Positions 25,663-35,100 of a stretch of DNA of 64,000 nucleotides are shown one piece after another. How positions within the stretch are numbered: position 1 is the first letter of the stretch; each line of letters starts with the position of its first letter. Source of the DNA: Pyxidicoccus caerfyrddinensis (GTDB lineage: Bacteria; Myxococcota; Myxococcia; Myxococcales; Myxococcaceae); assembly GCF_010894405.1 (NCBI RefSeq), contig NZ_JAAIYA010000037.1:27727-91726 (forward strand). The letters run 5' to 3'. The translations under genes and the position numbers were made by a program. The notes beneath the pieces were generated by a model. It had not been told where the DNA came from. It made no database searches and was given only the letters and a program-made list of their open reading frames with translations.

Positions 25663-28600
25663 ATGTACTGCCCTGACTGCCGGCAGGAACGGCTTGGCAA
25701 CGCCCAACATTGCGCGCTGTGTGGCACCACGATGGCGATGCGTCCGCGCAACGCCGTGGAGGCCGAGCTCGCGCATGTGCACTTCCTGCTCGATGAGCTG
25801 AAGCGCTGGGACTCTTCCGACGTTCCGCGCAACGTGTCGCGGTTCCTCTCCGAGCGGTACGAGCGACAGGCCCGCATCCTCCTCTCCGTGCTCACGGAGA
25901 TGCCCCTGGATGCGATGGGCCGCGCTCCCGTGACGAGCGAGGCCGTGGTGGCCCCACCCGAGCCCGTGGCCGCGCCGGTCCCGGTGGACGCGGTGGCGCG
26001 GGTGGAGGCGGCTGCTTCGGCTGAAGCCGTGGCGCCTGTCGCGCAGTCGGTGGAGCCTGCTTCGACGGAACCCGTCGCGGAGCCGGTGGAGCCTGTTTCG
26101 ACGGAACCCGTCGCGGAGTCGGTGGAAGGGCGCACGGCTGAGCCTGCTGCTTCGACGGAAGCTGTTGGACCCGTCGCGGAGCCCGCCGCTTCGGCGGAGC
26201 CCGTGGCTTCGTCGCCAGAGCCAACGCAAGACAACACGCGGGAAGAGCCGGCCCGCGAGCCCAAGGCGCGCGCACCGGGGCTGCCCCGTCCCCGCCGCCT
26301 GCCGCTGCCTCCGAATCCGGCCGAGGCGTACGCGGAGCCTCCGCAGCCGCGCACCGCCACCGCGCGCCTCGTCGAGGAGACCTCCACCTGGAACCGGGTG
26401 TGGAGGCCGTTCCTCTACGAGAGCATCATGTGGTTCGTCGGTGCCTTCCTCATCCTCTCGGGCACCCTCTACTTCGTCTTCGAGAGCTGGGCGGGGATGT
26501 CCTCCAGCCTCCGCTCGCTCACCGTCTTCGGCATGACGGCCGGGTACTCCGCCGGCTTCTCCATCTGGGGCGCGTACCTCGCCCGGCGCGAGGCGCTGCG
26601 CAACCCCGGCCACATCCTGGGCCTCATCGGCTCGGCCGCCGCGCCGCTCGCGGGCATTGCGCTCGGACCCCTGGACATGGGCGAGGCGCTCCACTTCGGC
26701 GGCGTGGGCCCCCTGCTGCTCATCCCCATGTTGCTGGCGTGGTCTGGCATCGCCGCCGTCCTCGTGCGCAAGCCGGCCGAGTCCCTCGACGCCCCATCCC
26801 GGTCGCTCGTGCAGGCCGTCCTCGCCGCGAGCACGTTGATGATGGGGCTGGCCCCGCTCGCCGCGAAGCTCGGCGGCGCCGCGCCGTGGCTCAACCTCCT
26901 GCCCTGCGCGCTCTTCTTCGTCCTCTCCTCGCGCCCGACTCCGGAGCCGCGCAAGAGCGCCGCGCTCGTCTTCGCCGTGGCGGCGCCGCTCTACCTCCTC
27001 GCCCTCTACTCGGTGCGACTGCACGTGGCCCTGGTGGGCGTGGACCTGGAGCCCGTGCCGGGCTCGTATGCGCCCTTCGTCGCCATCCTGCTCGCCACGG
27101 CCCTGCGCTTCCGCACGCTGGAGCCCGAGCGCACCGCCGACACGCTCGCGCTCGGCGTGGTCTCCCTCCAGGTGGCCTCGCTGGTCGCCGCCGCGACGGC
27201 CCCCGCGCCCGCGTTCTTCGTCACCGCCGCCGTGCTCACGTGGACTCTGGTGACGCTGGCGCGCGGTGGCCTCGCCCGGCTGCCGTGGGTGTACGGCGCC
27301 TACGCCAGCACCTACTTCGCCTACGCCTCCAGCGCGCAGCTCATCCCGGGTCCGGTGAAGCGCTTCATCGACGCGCTCAAGGGGCGGCTCGGCTACCCCG
27401 TCACCGACGCGCTGCCCCTCCAGTACGGCGCGCTGTCCGCGCTGCCCTTCGTCACCGCGGGCGTCGTGCTCGCGGTGATGCGGTTGTGGCGCGGTGAGCG
27501 CACGGGCAACGCGCGCGACCTCGCCTTCGCGGAGGTGCTGCTGCGCGCCACCGCCGTGGCCAGCCCGCTGTTCGCCTTCTATGGCATGGCGGGTCCCGAC
27601 TCGCGCCCGGCCTTCTGGAGCGCGCTCGGCATGTGCCTGGTGTGCCTGACGGCGGGCCTGCTGGTGGAGCGCTTCTACCTGACCGCCGTGGGCGCCGGCC
27701 TGGCGCTGCTGCTGCCACTCCACGCCGCCATCGTGCTGGGCGCTCCGGGCGCGTCCGTCGTGTCCGGTGCGCTGGCGCTGGTGCTCGCCGGCGTGAGCCT
27801 GCTGTGCACCTCGCGCACGCGGTGGCTGCTCGCCTCCGTCGTGGGGGTGACGGCGTCTGTCGGCTTCCTGATGGGCATCTCCGGCGGCGGCGCGGTGTCC
27901 GTGACGGGCGTGGTGCTGTGCGGCGCCGCGGCCATCGTCGCCGCCTGGGCGGTGCAGAGCGCGCCGGCCATGGCGTTCGCCGCGCTCCTCGCCGCGGCGG
28001 CCCTGCCGAAGCTGGCCGGCCAGGTATCTCCGGACGCGGTGGCGCCCGCGCTCGCCTTCGTCGCGCTCGGCCTCGCGCTGCTGGGAGAGCGGGGCGGGCT
28101 GGCGCGGCTGCTGGGGCTGCCCGCCGTCCTCTATGCCGTGCTCGCGCTGACCTGGGGCGTGGCGTCCGAGGTGCAGGGACTGGGACTGGTGGTGCTCACC
28201 GCCGCGGCCGCCGTCGCCGTGACGTCGCGCACGTTCCCCGTCGTGCGGCCGCTCGCGGTCATCATCGCCGCGCTCGCGCTGCTGCCCGACCTGCGCGGCG
28301 TCTACGAGCCCTGGAGCGGGTGGATGTCTCCGGGCCTGTCCGCGTCGCTGTTCGTGCTATGGTCGCTGGGCACCTCGCTCTCCGCCGTGCGCTGGGGCAA
28401 GAGCGCCAGCACCACCACGGCGGCGCTGGTGGCGCTCCTCTTCTCGCTGGTCCCCGTGGCCGCCGGCTCGGGGCAGCACGTGCCCCTGATGCTCGCGGCG
28501 GCGCTCGCGGCCCTGCTCACCGCGCGTGCGCTGCCCGCGAGCCTCAGCGTCGGCGTGGCCTCGCTGTACGCCGCCGTCGCCCTCGCCGACGTGGGCCCAG

Positions 28601-31600
28601 TGGCGATGCTTGCGCTGGCCGCCGTGCTGAGCATCCTCGCCGTGCTGGAGGAGGTGCCCGCCGTGCTGCGCATCGGCGCGGGTGGCCGGCGCTTCGCCCT
28701 GGTGGCCACGCTGGCCGCCGTCATCGTGCTGGGCTTCAGCGTGGTGCAGTGGGACGAGGCGGGACTGCCGCTGCTGGTGGCGGGCACGCTGGTGATGCCG
28801 CTGCTGTGGACGCGCGCCAACCGGATGCCCTTCTTCGCCGCCCTCATGGTGCCCTACACCCTGGTGGGCATCGCCGTGGTGGGCGGGACGCCGCCCGCGT
28901 GGGTGCAGGTGCTGCCGCTGGTGGCCCTGGCCGTGGTGCGCGCCGCGGAGCACTTCCCGGCCGTGGCCTCGCTGCTTTTGCGCTCGCGGGAGGAGAAGCC
29001 CCGGCGCGAGCTGTCCGTGTGGATGCAGGGTGCGCTCGCGGTGGTGACGCCGCTGCTGCTCCTGACTCCGTGGGCGGGCTCCGGCCCCGTGTACTTCCTC
29101 ACCGCCGCGCTGGCGCTGATGCCGGGGCCGCGACCCTTCCTGCGCGTCTGTGGCGCCGCGCTGTTCCTCCTCTTCGTGCCGGAGGCGCGGCCCGTCGTCA
29201 CTGGACTGCTGCTGGCGCTCGCCCTGGCATCGCATCACCGGCCCGCCGCGCTGTGGTCCTTCTTCCGGTGTGAGCCGGACGCGGTGTTGCGGCCCGCGGC
29301 CGTCTTCACGGCGCTCGCCTTCGCGGTGCTGCCCGTGCTGGGACAGCCCACGCCCCTGCACCTGGTCGGACTGGCCGCCGTGCTCGCCGCCGCCGCGTTC
29401 CTGCTGTCTCGCCGGTGGCTGCTCACCCCCGCCGTGTGGGCCCTGGCGCTGGCGCCCGTGGGCCAGGTCAGCACGCATGCCCTCCTGGAGTGGCGGCCCG
29501 AGGCGGGGTTGCCCATCGTCGCCGTGGCGCTGGGTGCGGCGCTGCTGTCCGCCGCGTGCCAGTCCGGCCGCGTGCAGCGCGCGCTCGCCGCCGCCTTCGC
29601 CCGTGTGCTGCCGGAGTTGGAGGGCACGTGGAGCGAGCCGGTGTGGGTGGGCGGCGCGGGCTCGCTGGGGTTGCTGCTGGTGGGGCGGTTGCTGGACACG
29701 GGCCCGGGCGCACTGGCGCTGCCCGTGGCGCTGGGCGCGGGGCTGACGTCGTGCGTCCTCATGGTGGCGCGCACCCGGTGGATGGCCAACGTGGCCACCG
29801 GGTTGCTGGGCCTGTCGCTCATCGCCGCCGTGCCGCCGCTGTGGGCGCCCGCGGTGGTCAGCGGCGCGGGGCTGGCACTGTGCCTGCTGGGCATGTGGCT
29901 GGACGGGCGCGGCCTGCGCGTGGGCGCGGCGCTGCACCACGGCGGCTGGGTGCTGTCGCTGCTGTCGCTGGCGGGCCTGCGGGATTTGGAGCACGTGGGC
30001 ACGCCGCTGTGCATCTTCTTCGGGCTGGGCGCCGCGTGGGCCGTGGTGCTGCGGCGCCGCGAGCGCGAGGTGGTGGGCTGGCTGGCCTCGCTCGCCGCCG
30101 TGCACGGGTGGTTGATGCACCTGGGTGCGGTGTACTCGCCCGGGCGGGGCTCGGAGTTCATCCTCCCGTGCCTCCCGTACTTTGGCGCCGCCAGCGCGCT
30201 GCTCGCCACGCTGGCGATGCGCGTGGCGGGGAAGCCGTGGCGCCGGGGCGTGGGGCACGGCTTCACCGTCGTCGCGCTCATCGAGGTGCTGCTGGGGCTG
30301 GGACAGCCCACGCCCCTGCACCTGGCCGTGCTGGCCGCCGTGCTCGCCGCCGCTGCGTTCCTGCTGTCTCGCCGGTGGCTGCTCACCCCCGCCGTGTGGG
30401 CCCTGGCGCTGGCGCCCGTGGGTCAGGTCAGCACGCATGCCTTCCTGGAATGGCGGCCCGAGGCGGGGCTGCCCATCGTCGCCGTGGCGCTGGGCGCGGC
30501 GCTGCTGTCCGCCGTGTGCCAGTCCGGTCGCGTGCAGCGCGCGCTCGCCGCTGCCTTCGCCCGTGTGCTGCCGGAGCTGGAGGGCACGTGGAGCGAGCCG
30601 CTGTGGGTGGGTGGCGCGGGCTCGCTGGGGCTGCTGCTGGTGGGGCGGCTGCTGGTCACGGGCCCGGGTGCACTGGCGCTGCCCGTGGCGCTGGGCGCGG
30701 GGCTGACGTCGTGCGTCCTCATGGTGGCGCGCACGCGGTGGATGGCCAACGTGGCCACCGGGCTGCTGGGCCTGTCGCTCATCGCCGCCGTGCCGCCGCT
30801 GTGGGCGCCCGCGGTGGTCAGCGGGGCGGGGCTGGCGCTGTGCCTGCTGGGCACGTGGCTGGACGGGCGCGGCCTGCGCGTGGGCGCGGCGCTGCACCAC
30901 GGCGGCTGGGTGCTGTCGCTGCTGTCGCTGGCGGGACTGCGGGACTTGGAGCACATGGGCACGCCGCTGTGCATCCTCTTCGGACTGGGTGCCGCGTGGG
31001 CCGTGGTGCTGCGGCGCCGCGAGCGCGAGGTGGTGGGCTGGCTGGCCTCGCTCGCGGCCGTGCACGGGTGGCTGATGCACCTGGGCGCGGTGCACTCGTC
31101 CGGGCGGGGCTCGGACTTCATCCTCCCGTACTTCGGTGCCGCCAGCGCGCTGCTCGCCACGCTGGCGCTGTTCGTGGCGGGGAAGCCGTGGCGCCGCGGC
31201 GTGGGACACGGCTTCACCGTCGTCGCGCTCACCGAGGTGCTGCTGGGTCTGTCGTTGCTGGGAGCCACCGGGGACGGCCTGCGCGAGGCGCTCGTCGCCT
31301 CCGTCTCGCTGGCCGTGCTCCTCTTCGCGCTGGTGCGCCGCGCGGCCGTGGAGGAGGACGAGACGTCCGCCTACCTCGCGCAGGGCGTGCTCGCGCTGGG
31401 CTATCTCTCCGTGCGCCTGCTGGGCATGGGCGTGAAGCCCGGCCCCGCGGACAGCCTCGCCGCGCTGGTAGGCGGAGCGCTCTTCACCGGCCTCTACTAC
31501 TTCGTCCAGCGCGAGGGCTCGGGACTGAAGGCCTTCCGCCGGCCCGCGCTGGTGGGCGCATTCCTCTTCCCGCTGGCCGGTCTGCTCTCGGCGCCCTGGG

Positions 31601-32199
31601 GCGAGCCGCTCCAGGTGGCCGCGCTGCTGGTGGGCCACGCCGCGCACTTCGCCGCGCTGGGCACGCACCCGTCGCGCCGGGGTCCGGCGTCGCTGGCGTC
31701 GGTGATGGCCTTCAACGCGGCGCTGCTCCTGGTGTGGCAGGGCACTGGCACCGGAGAGCCTCAGTACTACGTCATCCCCGCGGGGCTCTCGCTGCTCGCG
31801 CTGCTGCGCGTGTTCCGCGCCTCCATCGAGGAGGACACCTACGCACGGCTGCGTGCCGTCGCCGTCACCGGCATCTACGTGGCCGGCGCGTGGAAGCCGC
31901 TCATGTTCAGCGACGGCGGCTCCATGCTCCTGTGCGTGGTGCTCTGCGTGGCGGGCGTGGGCTTCGGCATCGCCCTGCGCATCCGCTCCTACGTGTACCT
32001 GGGCACCGCGTTCCTGGTGACGTGCATCGCCGCGAATCTGGTGCGCTTCGGCATGAGGGACCACCGCATCGCCGCGGCGTCGCTGTTCATGCTGGGCCTG
32101 CTCGTCATCGGCTCCATGGTGATGCTCAGCGCCCACCGCGCCACCCTGCTCCAGAGGTATGCACGGGTGCGAGACATGCTCTCCACCTGGGAGGGATGA
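25663..32199 (+). CDS. giant polytopic membrane protein with zinc ribbon
   Basis: A 2178-residue protein with a probable N-terminal zinc ribbon (Cys3, Cys6, Cys17, Cys20), a soluble region of about 170 residues rich in Pro/Glu/Val repeats, and then dozens of transmembrane helices to the C-terminus. The ATG at 25663 follows GAGGGGGG. It resembles large DUF2157/DUF2339-like membrane proteins in overall design, but no specific family was confirmed. Residues about 1227-1546 and 1547-1863 are two copies of one segment, nearly identical in DNA and protein. No enzyme motif is visible. It could be a channel, transporter or cell-surface assembly component; function is unknown. Confidence 0.88.
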   Translation: MYCPDCRQERLGNAQHCALCGTTMAMRPRNAVEAELAHVHFLLDELKRWDSSDVPRNVSRFLSERYERQARILLSVLTEMPLDAMGRAPVTSEAVVAPPEPVAAPVPVDAVARVEAAASAEAVAPVAQSVEPASTEPVAEPVEPVSTEPVAESVEGRTAEPAASTEAVGPVAEPAASAEPVASSPEPTQDNTREEPAREPKARAPGLPRPRRLPLPPNPAEAYAEPPQPRTATARLVEETSTWNRVWRPFLYESIMWFVGAFLILSGTLYFVFESWAGMSSSLRSLTVFGMTAGYSAGFSIWGAYLARREALRNPGHILGLIGSAAAPLAGIALGPLDMGEALHFGGVGPLLLIPMLLAWSGIAAVLVRKPAESLDAPSRSLVQAVLAASTLMMGLAPLAAKLGGAAPWLNLLPCALFFVLSSRPTPEPRKSAALVFAVAAPLYLLALYSVRLHVALVGVDLEPVPGSYAPFVAILLATALRFRTLEPERTADTLALGVVSLQVASLVAAATAPAPAFFVTAAVLTWTLVTLARGGLARLPWVYGAYASTYFAYASSAQLIPGPVKRFIDALKGRLGYPVTDALPLQYGALSALPFVTAGVVLAVMRLWRGERTGNARDLAFAEVLLRATAVASPLFAFYGMAGPDSRPAFWSALGMCLVCLTAGLLVERFYLTAVGAGLALLLPLHAAIVLGAPGASVVSGALALVLAGVSLLCTSRTRWLLASVVGVTASVGFLMGISGGGAVSVTGVVLCGAAAIVAAWAVQSAPAMAFAALLAAAALPKLAGQVSPDAVAPALAFVALGLALLGERGGLARLLGLPAVLYAVLALTWGVASEVQGLGLVVLTAAAAVAVTSRTFPVVRPLAVIIAALALLPDLRGVYEPWSGWMSPGLSASLFVLWSLGTSLSAVRWGKSASTTTAALVALLFSLVPVAAGSGQHVPLMLAAALAALLTARALPASLSVGVASLYAAVALADVGPVAMLALAAVLSILAVLEEVPAVLRIGAGGRRFALVATLAAVIVLGFSVVQWDEAGLPLLVAGTLVMPLLWTRANRMPFFAALMVPYTLVGIAVVGGTPPAWVQVLPLVALAVVRAAEHFPAVASLLLRSREEKPRRELSVWMQGALAVVTPLLLLTPWAGSGPVYFLTAALALMPGPRPFLRVCGAALFLLFVPEARPVVTGLLLALALASHHRPAALWSFFRCEPDAVLRPAAVFTALAFAVLPVLGQPTPLHLVGLAAVLAAAAFLLSRRWLLTPAVWALALAPVGQVSTHALLEWRPEAGLPIVAVALGAALLSAACQSGRVQRALAAAFARVLPELEGTWSEPVWVGGAGSLGLLLVGRLLDTGPGALALPVALGAGLTSCVLMVARTRWMANVATGLLGLSLIAAVPPLWAPAVVSGAGLALCLLGMWLDGRGLRVGAALHHGGWVLSLLSLAGLRDLEHVGTPLCIFFGLGAAWAVVLRRREREVVGWLASLAAVHGWLMHLGAVYSPGRGSEFILPCLPYFGAASALLATLAMRVAGKPWRRGVGHGFTVVALIEVLLGLGQPTPLHLAVLAAVLAAAAFLLSRRWLLTPAVWALALAPVGQVSTHAFLEWRPEAGLPIVAVALGAALLSAVCQSGRVQRALAAAFARVLPELEGTWSEPLWVGGAGSLGLLLVGRLLVTGPGALALPVALGAGLTSCVLMVARTRWMANVATGLLGLSLIAAVPPLWAPAVVSGAGLALCLLGTWLDGRGLRVGAALHHGGWVLSLLSLAGLRDLEHMGTPLCILFGLGAAWAVVLRRREREVVGWLASLAAVHGWLMHLGAVHSSGRGSDFILPYFGAASALLATLALFVAGKPWRRGVGHGFTVVALTEVLLGLSLLGATGDGLREALVASVSLAVLLFALVRRAAVEEDETSAYLAQGVLALGYLSVRLLGMGVKPGPADSLAALVGGALFTGLYYFVQREGSGLKAFRRPALVGAFLFPLAGLLSAPWGEPLQVAALLVGHAAHFAALGTHPSRRGPASLASVMAFNAALLLVWQGTGTGEPQYYVIPAGLSLLALLRVFRASIEEDTYARLRAVAVTGIYVAGAWKPLMFSDGGSMLLCVVLCVAGVGFGIALRIRSYVYLGTAFLVTCIAANLVRFGMRDHRIAAASLFMLGLLVIGSMVMLSAHRATLLQRYARVRDMLSTWEG
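26050..26121 (+). repeat. 36-bp direct repeat in Pro/Glu linker
   Basis: Two adjacent 36-bp copies, 26050-26085 and 26086-26121, encode the 12-residue unit VEPASTEPVAEP and VEPVSTEPVAES. A degenerate third copy follows. They form part of the Pro/Glu/Val linker between the zinc ribbon and the first membrane helix of the giant membrane protein. Confidence 0.8.
29341..31251 (+). repeat. 960-bp tandem duplication inside membrane protein gene
   Basis: Copy 1 is 29341-30300 and copy 2 is 30301-31251. Both begin GGACAGCCCACGCCCCTGCA and stay nearly identical, with scattered mostly synonymous changes; copy 2 lacks 9 bases (three codons, the CLP of LPCLPYFG). The phase is kept, so the protein gains about 320 residues of extra membrane helices. 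The differences suggest a real, fairly recent duplication rather than an assembly error. Confidence 0.93.
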
Positions 32200-32268
32200 C
32201 ACGGAGAGTTCTTGGCGACACGCCCGGGAGGTGGGATTGAATGCAGCCCCAACAACCCCCCGGGAGGA

Positions 32269-33174
32269 ATGCTGTTGCTTCGCCTTCGTCTGCTCGCCGC
32301 CATCCCCCTGTGCGCTCTCGTCGGCTGTGCCACCGTGAAGTCCCGCCCGGCGGAGCCTCCGGTGGCGAGGGCGCCCGAGGTGGCGGTGATGGACGCGGCC
32401 TCGATGCCCGCCAACCCGCACGCAGAGGCAGGGCAGGCAGGCCTCGTGACGGTGGAGACGGTGGAGCTGCCCGGGTCGACTCCGGCGATGGTTCGCGAGG
32501 CCCCGGTGGAGCCGGCCGCCGCGCAGCAGGAGAAGGTGCGGCTGGTGACGTCCGGGGTGATTGCCGCCGCGCTGCAGGCCGCGAGCCTGGTGACGGGCCC
32601 CGCCAGCGCCACGGGTCGCTTCTGGGACGAGCTGCTGTCGCCGACGGAGCAGGCGCGCTCCATCGTCCAGCGCTCCATCCAGCTCGTCGGTGAGCGCAAC
32701 CTCGGCCGCGTCAGCCGGAGCGTGCCCAATGACTGCTCCGGCTTCGTGCGGCTCGCATACCTCGCGGCGGGCATCGACCTGGTGGCCCACGGCTTCCTCG
32801 CCGGGGAGAACGCCGTGTCCGCCATCTTCCGCCGCGCCCTGGACGTAGGCACCGTGCACCACCAGGCACCGCGCCCGGGCGACCTCGTCTTCTTCCGCGA
32901 GACGTATGACCGCAACCGCGACGGCCGCCGCAACGACGGGATGACCCACATCGGCGTCGTGGAGGCCGTGGACGCGGACGGCACCGTCACCTTCATCCAC
33001 CGCGGGGGCAAGGGCGTGGCGCGCGGGCGGCTCAACCTGTCCGCGCCCGCGAAGCACCAGCTCGGCCAGGGCGGACCGGTGTTGAATGACTACATCCGCC
33101 CCGCCGCCAAGGGCACCCGCGCCTACCTCGCAGGAGAGCTGTTCGCCGCGTTCGCTTCCCCTGAAGGCCTGTAA
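32269..33174 (+). CDS. NlpC/P60-type cell-wall peptidase lipoprotein
   Basis: A 301-residue exported protein. The signal ends in CALVGC (lipobox). A linker of about 100 residues rich in Ala/Val/Pro precedes the catalytic domain: NDCSGFVRLAYLAAGI with the nucleophile Cys, a DLVFFRETYDRNRDGRRNDGMTHIGVVEAV segment carrying the His, and FIHRGGKG. NlpC/P60 enzymes cut peptide bonds in peptidoglycan stems. The ribosome site GGGAGGA directly abuts the ATG at 32269; a TTG at 32275 would have better spacing, so the true start is uncertain by two codons. Confidence 0.85.
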   Translation: MLLLRLRLLAAIPLCALVGCATVKSRPAEPPVARAPEVAVMDAASMPANPHAEAGQAGLVTVETVELPGSTPAMVREAPVEPAAAQQEKVRLVTSGVIAAALQAASLVTGPASATGRFWDELLSPTEQARSIVQRSIQLVGERNLGRVSRSVPNDCSGFVRLAYLAAGIDLVAHGFLAGENAVSAIFRRALDVGTVHHQAPRPGDLVFFRETYDRNRDGRRNDGMTHIGVVEAVDADGTVTFIHRGGKGVARGRLNLSAPAKHQLGQGGPVLNDYIRPAAKGTRAYLAGELFAAFASPEGL

Positions 33175-33242
33175 CCTTCCAGTGGCGCGCCCACACCCGG
33201 CGTGGCTTTGAAGAGACGCCGCGCTGGGGCGTCATACGCGGC

Positions 33243-33683
33243 ATGCGAATCGCCCTGCTGCTCGTAGGTGGTCTGCTCCTCACCCCGGGCTGTGTCCTCC
33301 ATACGCGGCCGCTGCCTCGTCCCGCGCCGCGCCCGCAGCCTCCTCCTCCGCCCCCGCCGCCGCGTCCCTCGTCCATGTCCTACAACGAGGCCGTGGACCT
33401 GGGCTTCGGCCAGTGCCGCTCGCGCGGCTACGAGTGCCGGCTGAAGGAAGCCCACCGCACCGGCAATGACGTGTGGAAGGTGAAGTTCGACGCCTTCGCC
33501 TCCGGCGCGAAGGGCCACCTCCACCTCGACTACGACGCGTATTCGCGCAACCTCCTCAAGGTGGACGAGAAGGTGAAGGGTCGTCGCGACGACCGGGACG
33601 ATGACGGCGACTGGGATGACGACGACCACGGCCATGGCCACGGCAAGGGGAAGAAGAAGGGCCACGCCCACCGCGACGACTGA
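33243..33683 (+). CDS. Pro-, His- and Asp-rich small lipoprotein
   Basis: A 146-residue protein with signal and lipobox LLLTPGC. A polyproline stretch (about 25-42) follows, then a compact globular part (SYNEAVDLGFGQCRSRGYECRLKEAHR, VWKVKFDAFASG, LHLDYDAY) similar in layout to small beta-sandwich domains. The C-terminal 35 residues are Asp, His, Gly and Lys (DDRDDDGDWDDDDHGHGHGK), a likely metal-binding tail. No family was recognised. It precedes the hairpin repeats and the sigma-factor operon, with which it is probably not co-transcribed. Confidence 0.75.
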   Translation: MRIALLLVGGLLLTPGCVLHTRPLPRPAPRPQPPPPPPPPRPSSMSYNEAVDLGFGQCRSRGYECRLKEAHRTGNDVWKVKFDAFASGAKGHLHLDYDAYSRNLLKVDEKVKGRRDDRDDDGDWDDDDHGHGHGKGKKKGHAHRDD

Positions 33684-33713
33684 GCCCCGCTTCCCGCCCG
33701 GGCGTCCATTGGT

Positions 33714-33799
33714 AGGGCCGGCGCTCCCACGCCGGTCGTCAGCAGGGCCGGCGCTCCCACGCCGGTCGTCAGCAGGGCCGGCGCTCCCACGCCGGCCCA
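33714..33799. repeat. three 30-bp hairpin repeats
   Basis: Two full copies (33714-33743, 33744-33773) and one partial copy (from 33774) of AGGGCCGGCGCTCCCACGCC plus GGTCGTCAGC. Each contains a hairpin, CCGGCG-CTCCCA-CGCCGG, extended to 8 bp in the last copy. They lie in the 198-nt gap before the sigma-factor gene. They may act together as a terminator for the upstream lipoprotein gene or as structured leader DNA. There are no CRISPR-like spacers. Confidence 0.8.
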
Positions 33800-33881
33800 C
33801 ATGGCTCGGAGGCCGGGCGGCGCTGTTTTCATTCACGGGTGTCCGCGGATTCGCGCCCGGGTGTCTCCAGGGTGCGGCGCC

Positions 33882-34397
33882 ATGACTCCCACGTCCCAGG
33901 TCGACATCTCCTCGCTCTACCGGCGCCATGTGGCGCTGGTGCGCGGCTGTGCGCTGCGCATCCTCGGCGAGCCGGCCGCCGCAGAGGACGTGGCACAGGA
34001 GGCCTTCATCCGCTTCCTGCAGCACCGCGAGCGCAGCGGCAACGAGCAGGACACGGCCGCCTTCCTCTACCGCACGAGCACCAACCTCGCCCTCAACCGG
34101 CTGCGCGACGCGCGCCGGCGCAAGGGACTGCACGACGCACACCTGCCGGACGCGGAGCCTCACAGTCCGCACTCGCCCGAGGACGGGCTGGCGCTGCGCA
34201 AGGTGTTGGCCGAGGCGGACCCCGAGCAGGCGCAGATTGCCGCCTGCTACTTCATCCACGGCATGGAGCACGAGGAAATCGCCGGGCTGCTCGGCGTCCC
34301 GCGCCGCACCGTGGGCCGCCGGCTGGAGAAGTTCCGCGCCCACGCCGAGCACATGCTGCAAGGCGAGCGCAGAAAGGAAGCAGGCCATGGTGGCTGA
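33882..34397 (+). CDS. ECF-type RNA polymerase sigma factor
   Basis: A 171-residue extracytoplasmic-function sigma factor. Region 2 is seen in ISSLYRRHVALVRGCALRIL and AEDVAQEAFIRFLQHRE (2.2-2.4), and region 4 in DPEQAQIAACYFIHGMEHEEIAGLLGVPRRTVGRRLEKFR, with the promoter-recognition helix. The ATG at 33882 (MTPTSQVDISS) gives the usual length. Its stop lies 11 nt inside the next gene (ATG 34387), which encodes a zinc-finger anti-sigma protein, so the pair is translationally coupled. It likely controls this operon and other targets when the anti-sigma factor releases it. Confidence 0.92.
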   Translation: MTPTSQVDISSLYRRHVALVRGCALRILGEPAAAEDVAQEAFIRFLQHRERSGNEQDTAAFLYRTSTNLALNRLRDARRRKGLHDAHLPDAEPHSPHSPEDGLALRKVLAEADPEQAQIAACYFIHGMEHEEIAGLLGVPRRTVGRRLEKFRAHAEHMLQGERRKEAGHGG

Positions 34398-35100
34398 GCC
34401 GTTCCTCAGGTCCAAGGTGTCCGCGGACTGTCTGTCCGGGTGGCGCGTCTCGCAGGTGGTCCTCGGGCTGCTGCCCGCCGAGGAGCGCGTCCCCGCAGAG
34501 GCGCACCTCGCCACCTGCGCGTCGTGCAAGGGGCGCGTGGACGCGGAGCATGCGCAGGCGCGGGCGGCGGCGTTCGAGAAGGTGCCGGAGGCGCTGCTTG
34601 CCGCCGTGCCTTCCCGGCCCGCGCGCCCGCAGTGGTCGCCGTGGAGGTGGGTACCTGCCTTCGCCGTTGTGCCCGCGCTGGCGGTGGGGGTGTTCCTGGC
34701 GGTGCGGGCTCCGCCTCCGGTGACGCGCTCCGGAGAGACGCTGAAGGGCGGCGCGTCGCTGGACGTGGCGGTTGCGCGCGAGGGGGCGCTCGTGGTCAAC
34801 GGCATCCCCGCGGAAGAGGTTGCGGGGCTGAGGGCGGGAGACCGGCTGCGCCTGCGCGTGCAGGGCGCGCCGCCGTCCGCGTGGCTCATCCTCCAGGGAG
34901 ACGAGGAAGGACAATGGACCCCGTACTTCGAGGGGCTCGCGCCCCAGGGCGGCTGGCTGCCCATGGGCATCACCGTCACGCCGGAGGGGCGCACGCGGAT
35001 GCGCCTGCTGACCTGCGCGGAGAAGCCTCCGCGCGGCGTGCCGCCCGAGGAAGTCTGCCGGGTGCGCGTCTACGACTGGGGCATGGCCGGCACGCCGTGA
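34387..35100 (+). CDS. zinc-finger transmembrane anti-sigma factor
   Basis: A 237-residue protein directly after, and overlapping, the ECF sigma gene. The cytoplasmic N-terminus has the zinc-anti-sigma motif His-x3-Cys-x2-Cys (HLATCASC, residues about 40-47). A single transmembrane helix follows at about 96-115 (VPAFAVVPALAVGVFLAV). The periplasmic domain of about 120 residues (LRAGDRLRLRVQGAPPSAWLILQGDEEGQWTPYFEGLAP) resembles DUF4384-type sensor domains found next to caspase-like genes. It probably holds the sigma factor at the membrane until a signal on the periplasmic side. Its stop overlaps the caspase gene start by 4 nt (GTGA). Confidence 0.85.
   Translation: MVAEPFLRSKVSADCLSGWRVSQVVLGLLPAEERVPAEAHLATCASCKGRVDAEHAQARAAAFEKVPEALLAAVPSRPARPQWSPWRWVPAFAVVPALAVGVFLAVRAPPPVTRSGETLKGGASLDVAVAREGALVVNGIPAEEVAGLRAGDRLRLRVQGAPPSAWLILQGDEEGQWTPYFEGLAPQGGWLPMGITVTPEGRTRMRLLTCAEKPPRGVPPEEVCRVRVYDWGMAGTP

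Noticed and set aside
29341..31251. Duplication as an assembly error
   Set aside because: The two copies differ at many scattered positions and by a 9-bp indel, which a collapsed or repeated assembly of one sequence would not produce.
28357..33057. Long minus-strand open frame opposite the membrane protein gene
   Set aside because: The plus strand gives a coherent zinc ribbon and membrane helices, while the antisense product is Gln/Arg/His-rich with no fold and spans several genes.
33714..33799. Possible CRISPR array
   Set aside because: The 30-bp units are directly adjacent with no spacers between them, and no cas genes are present.
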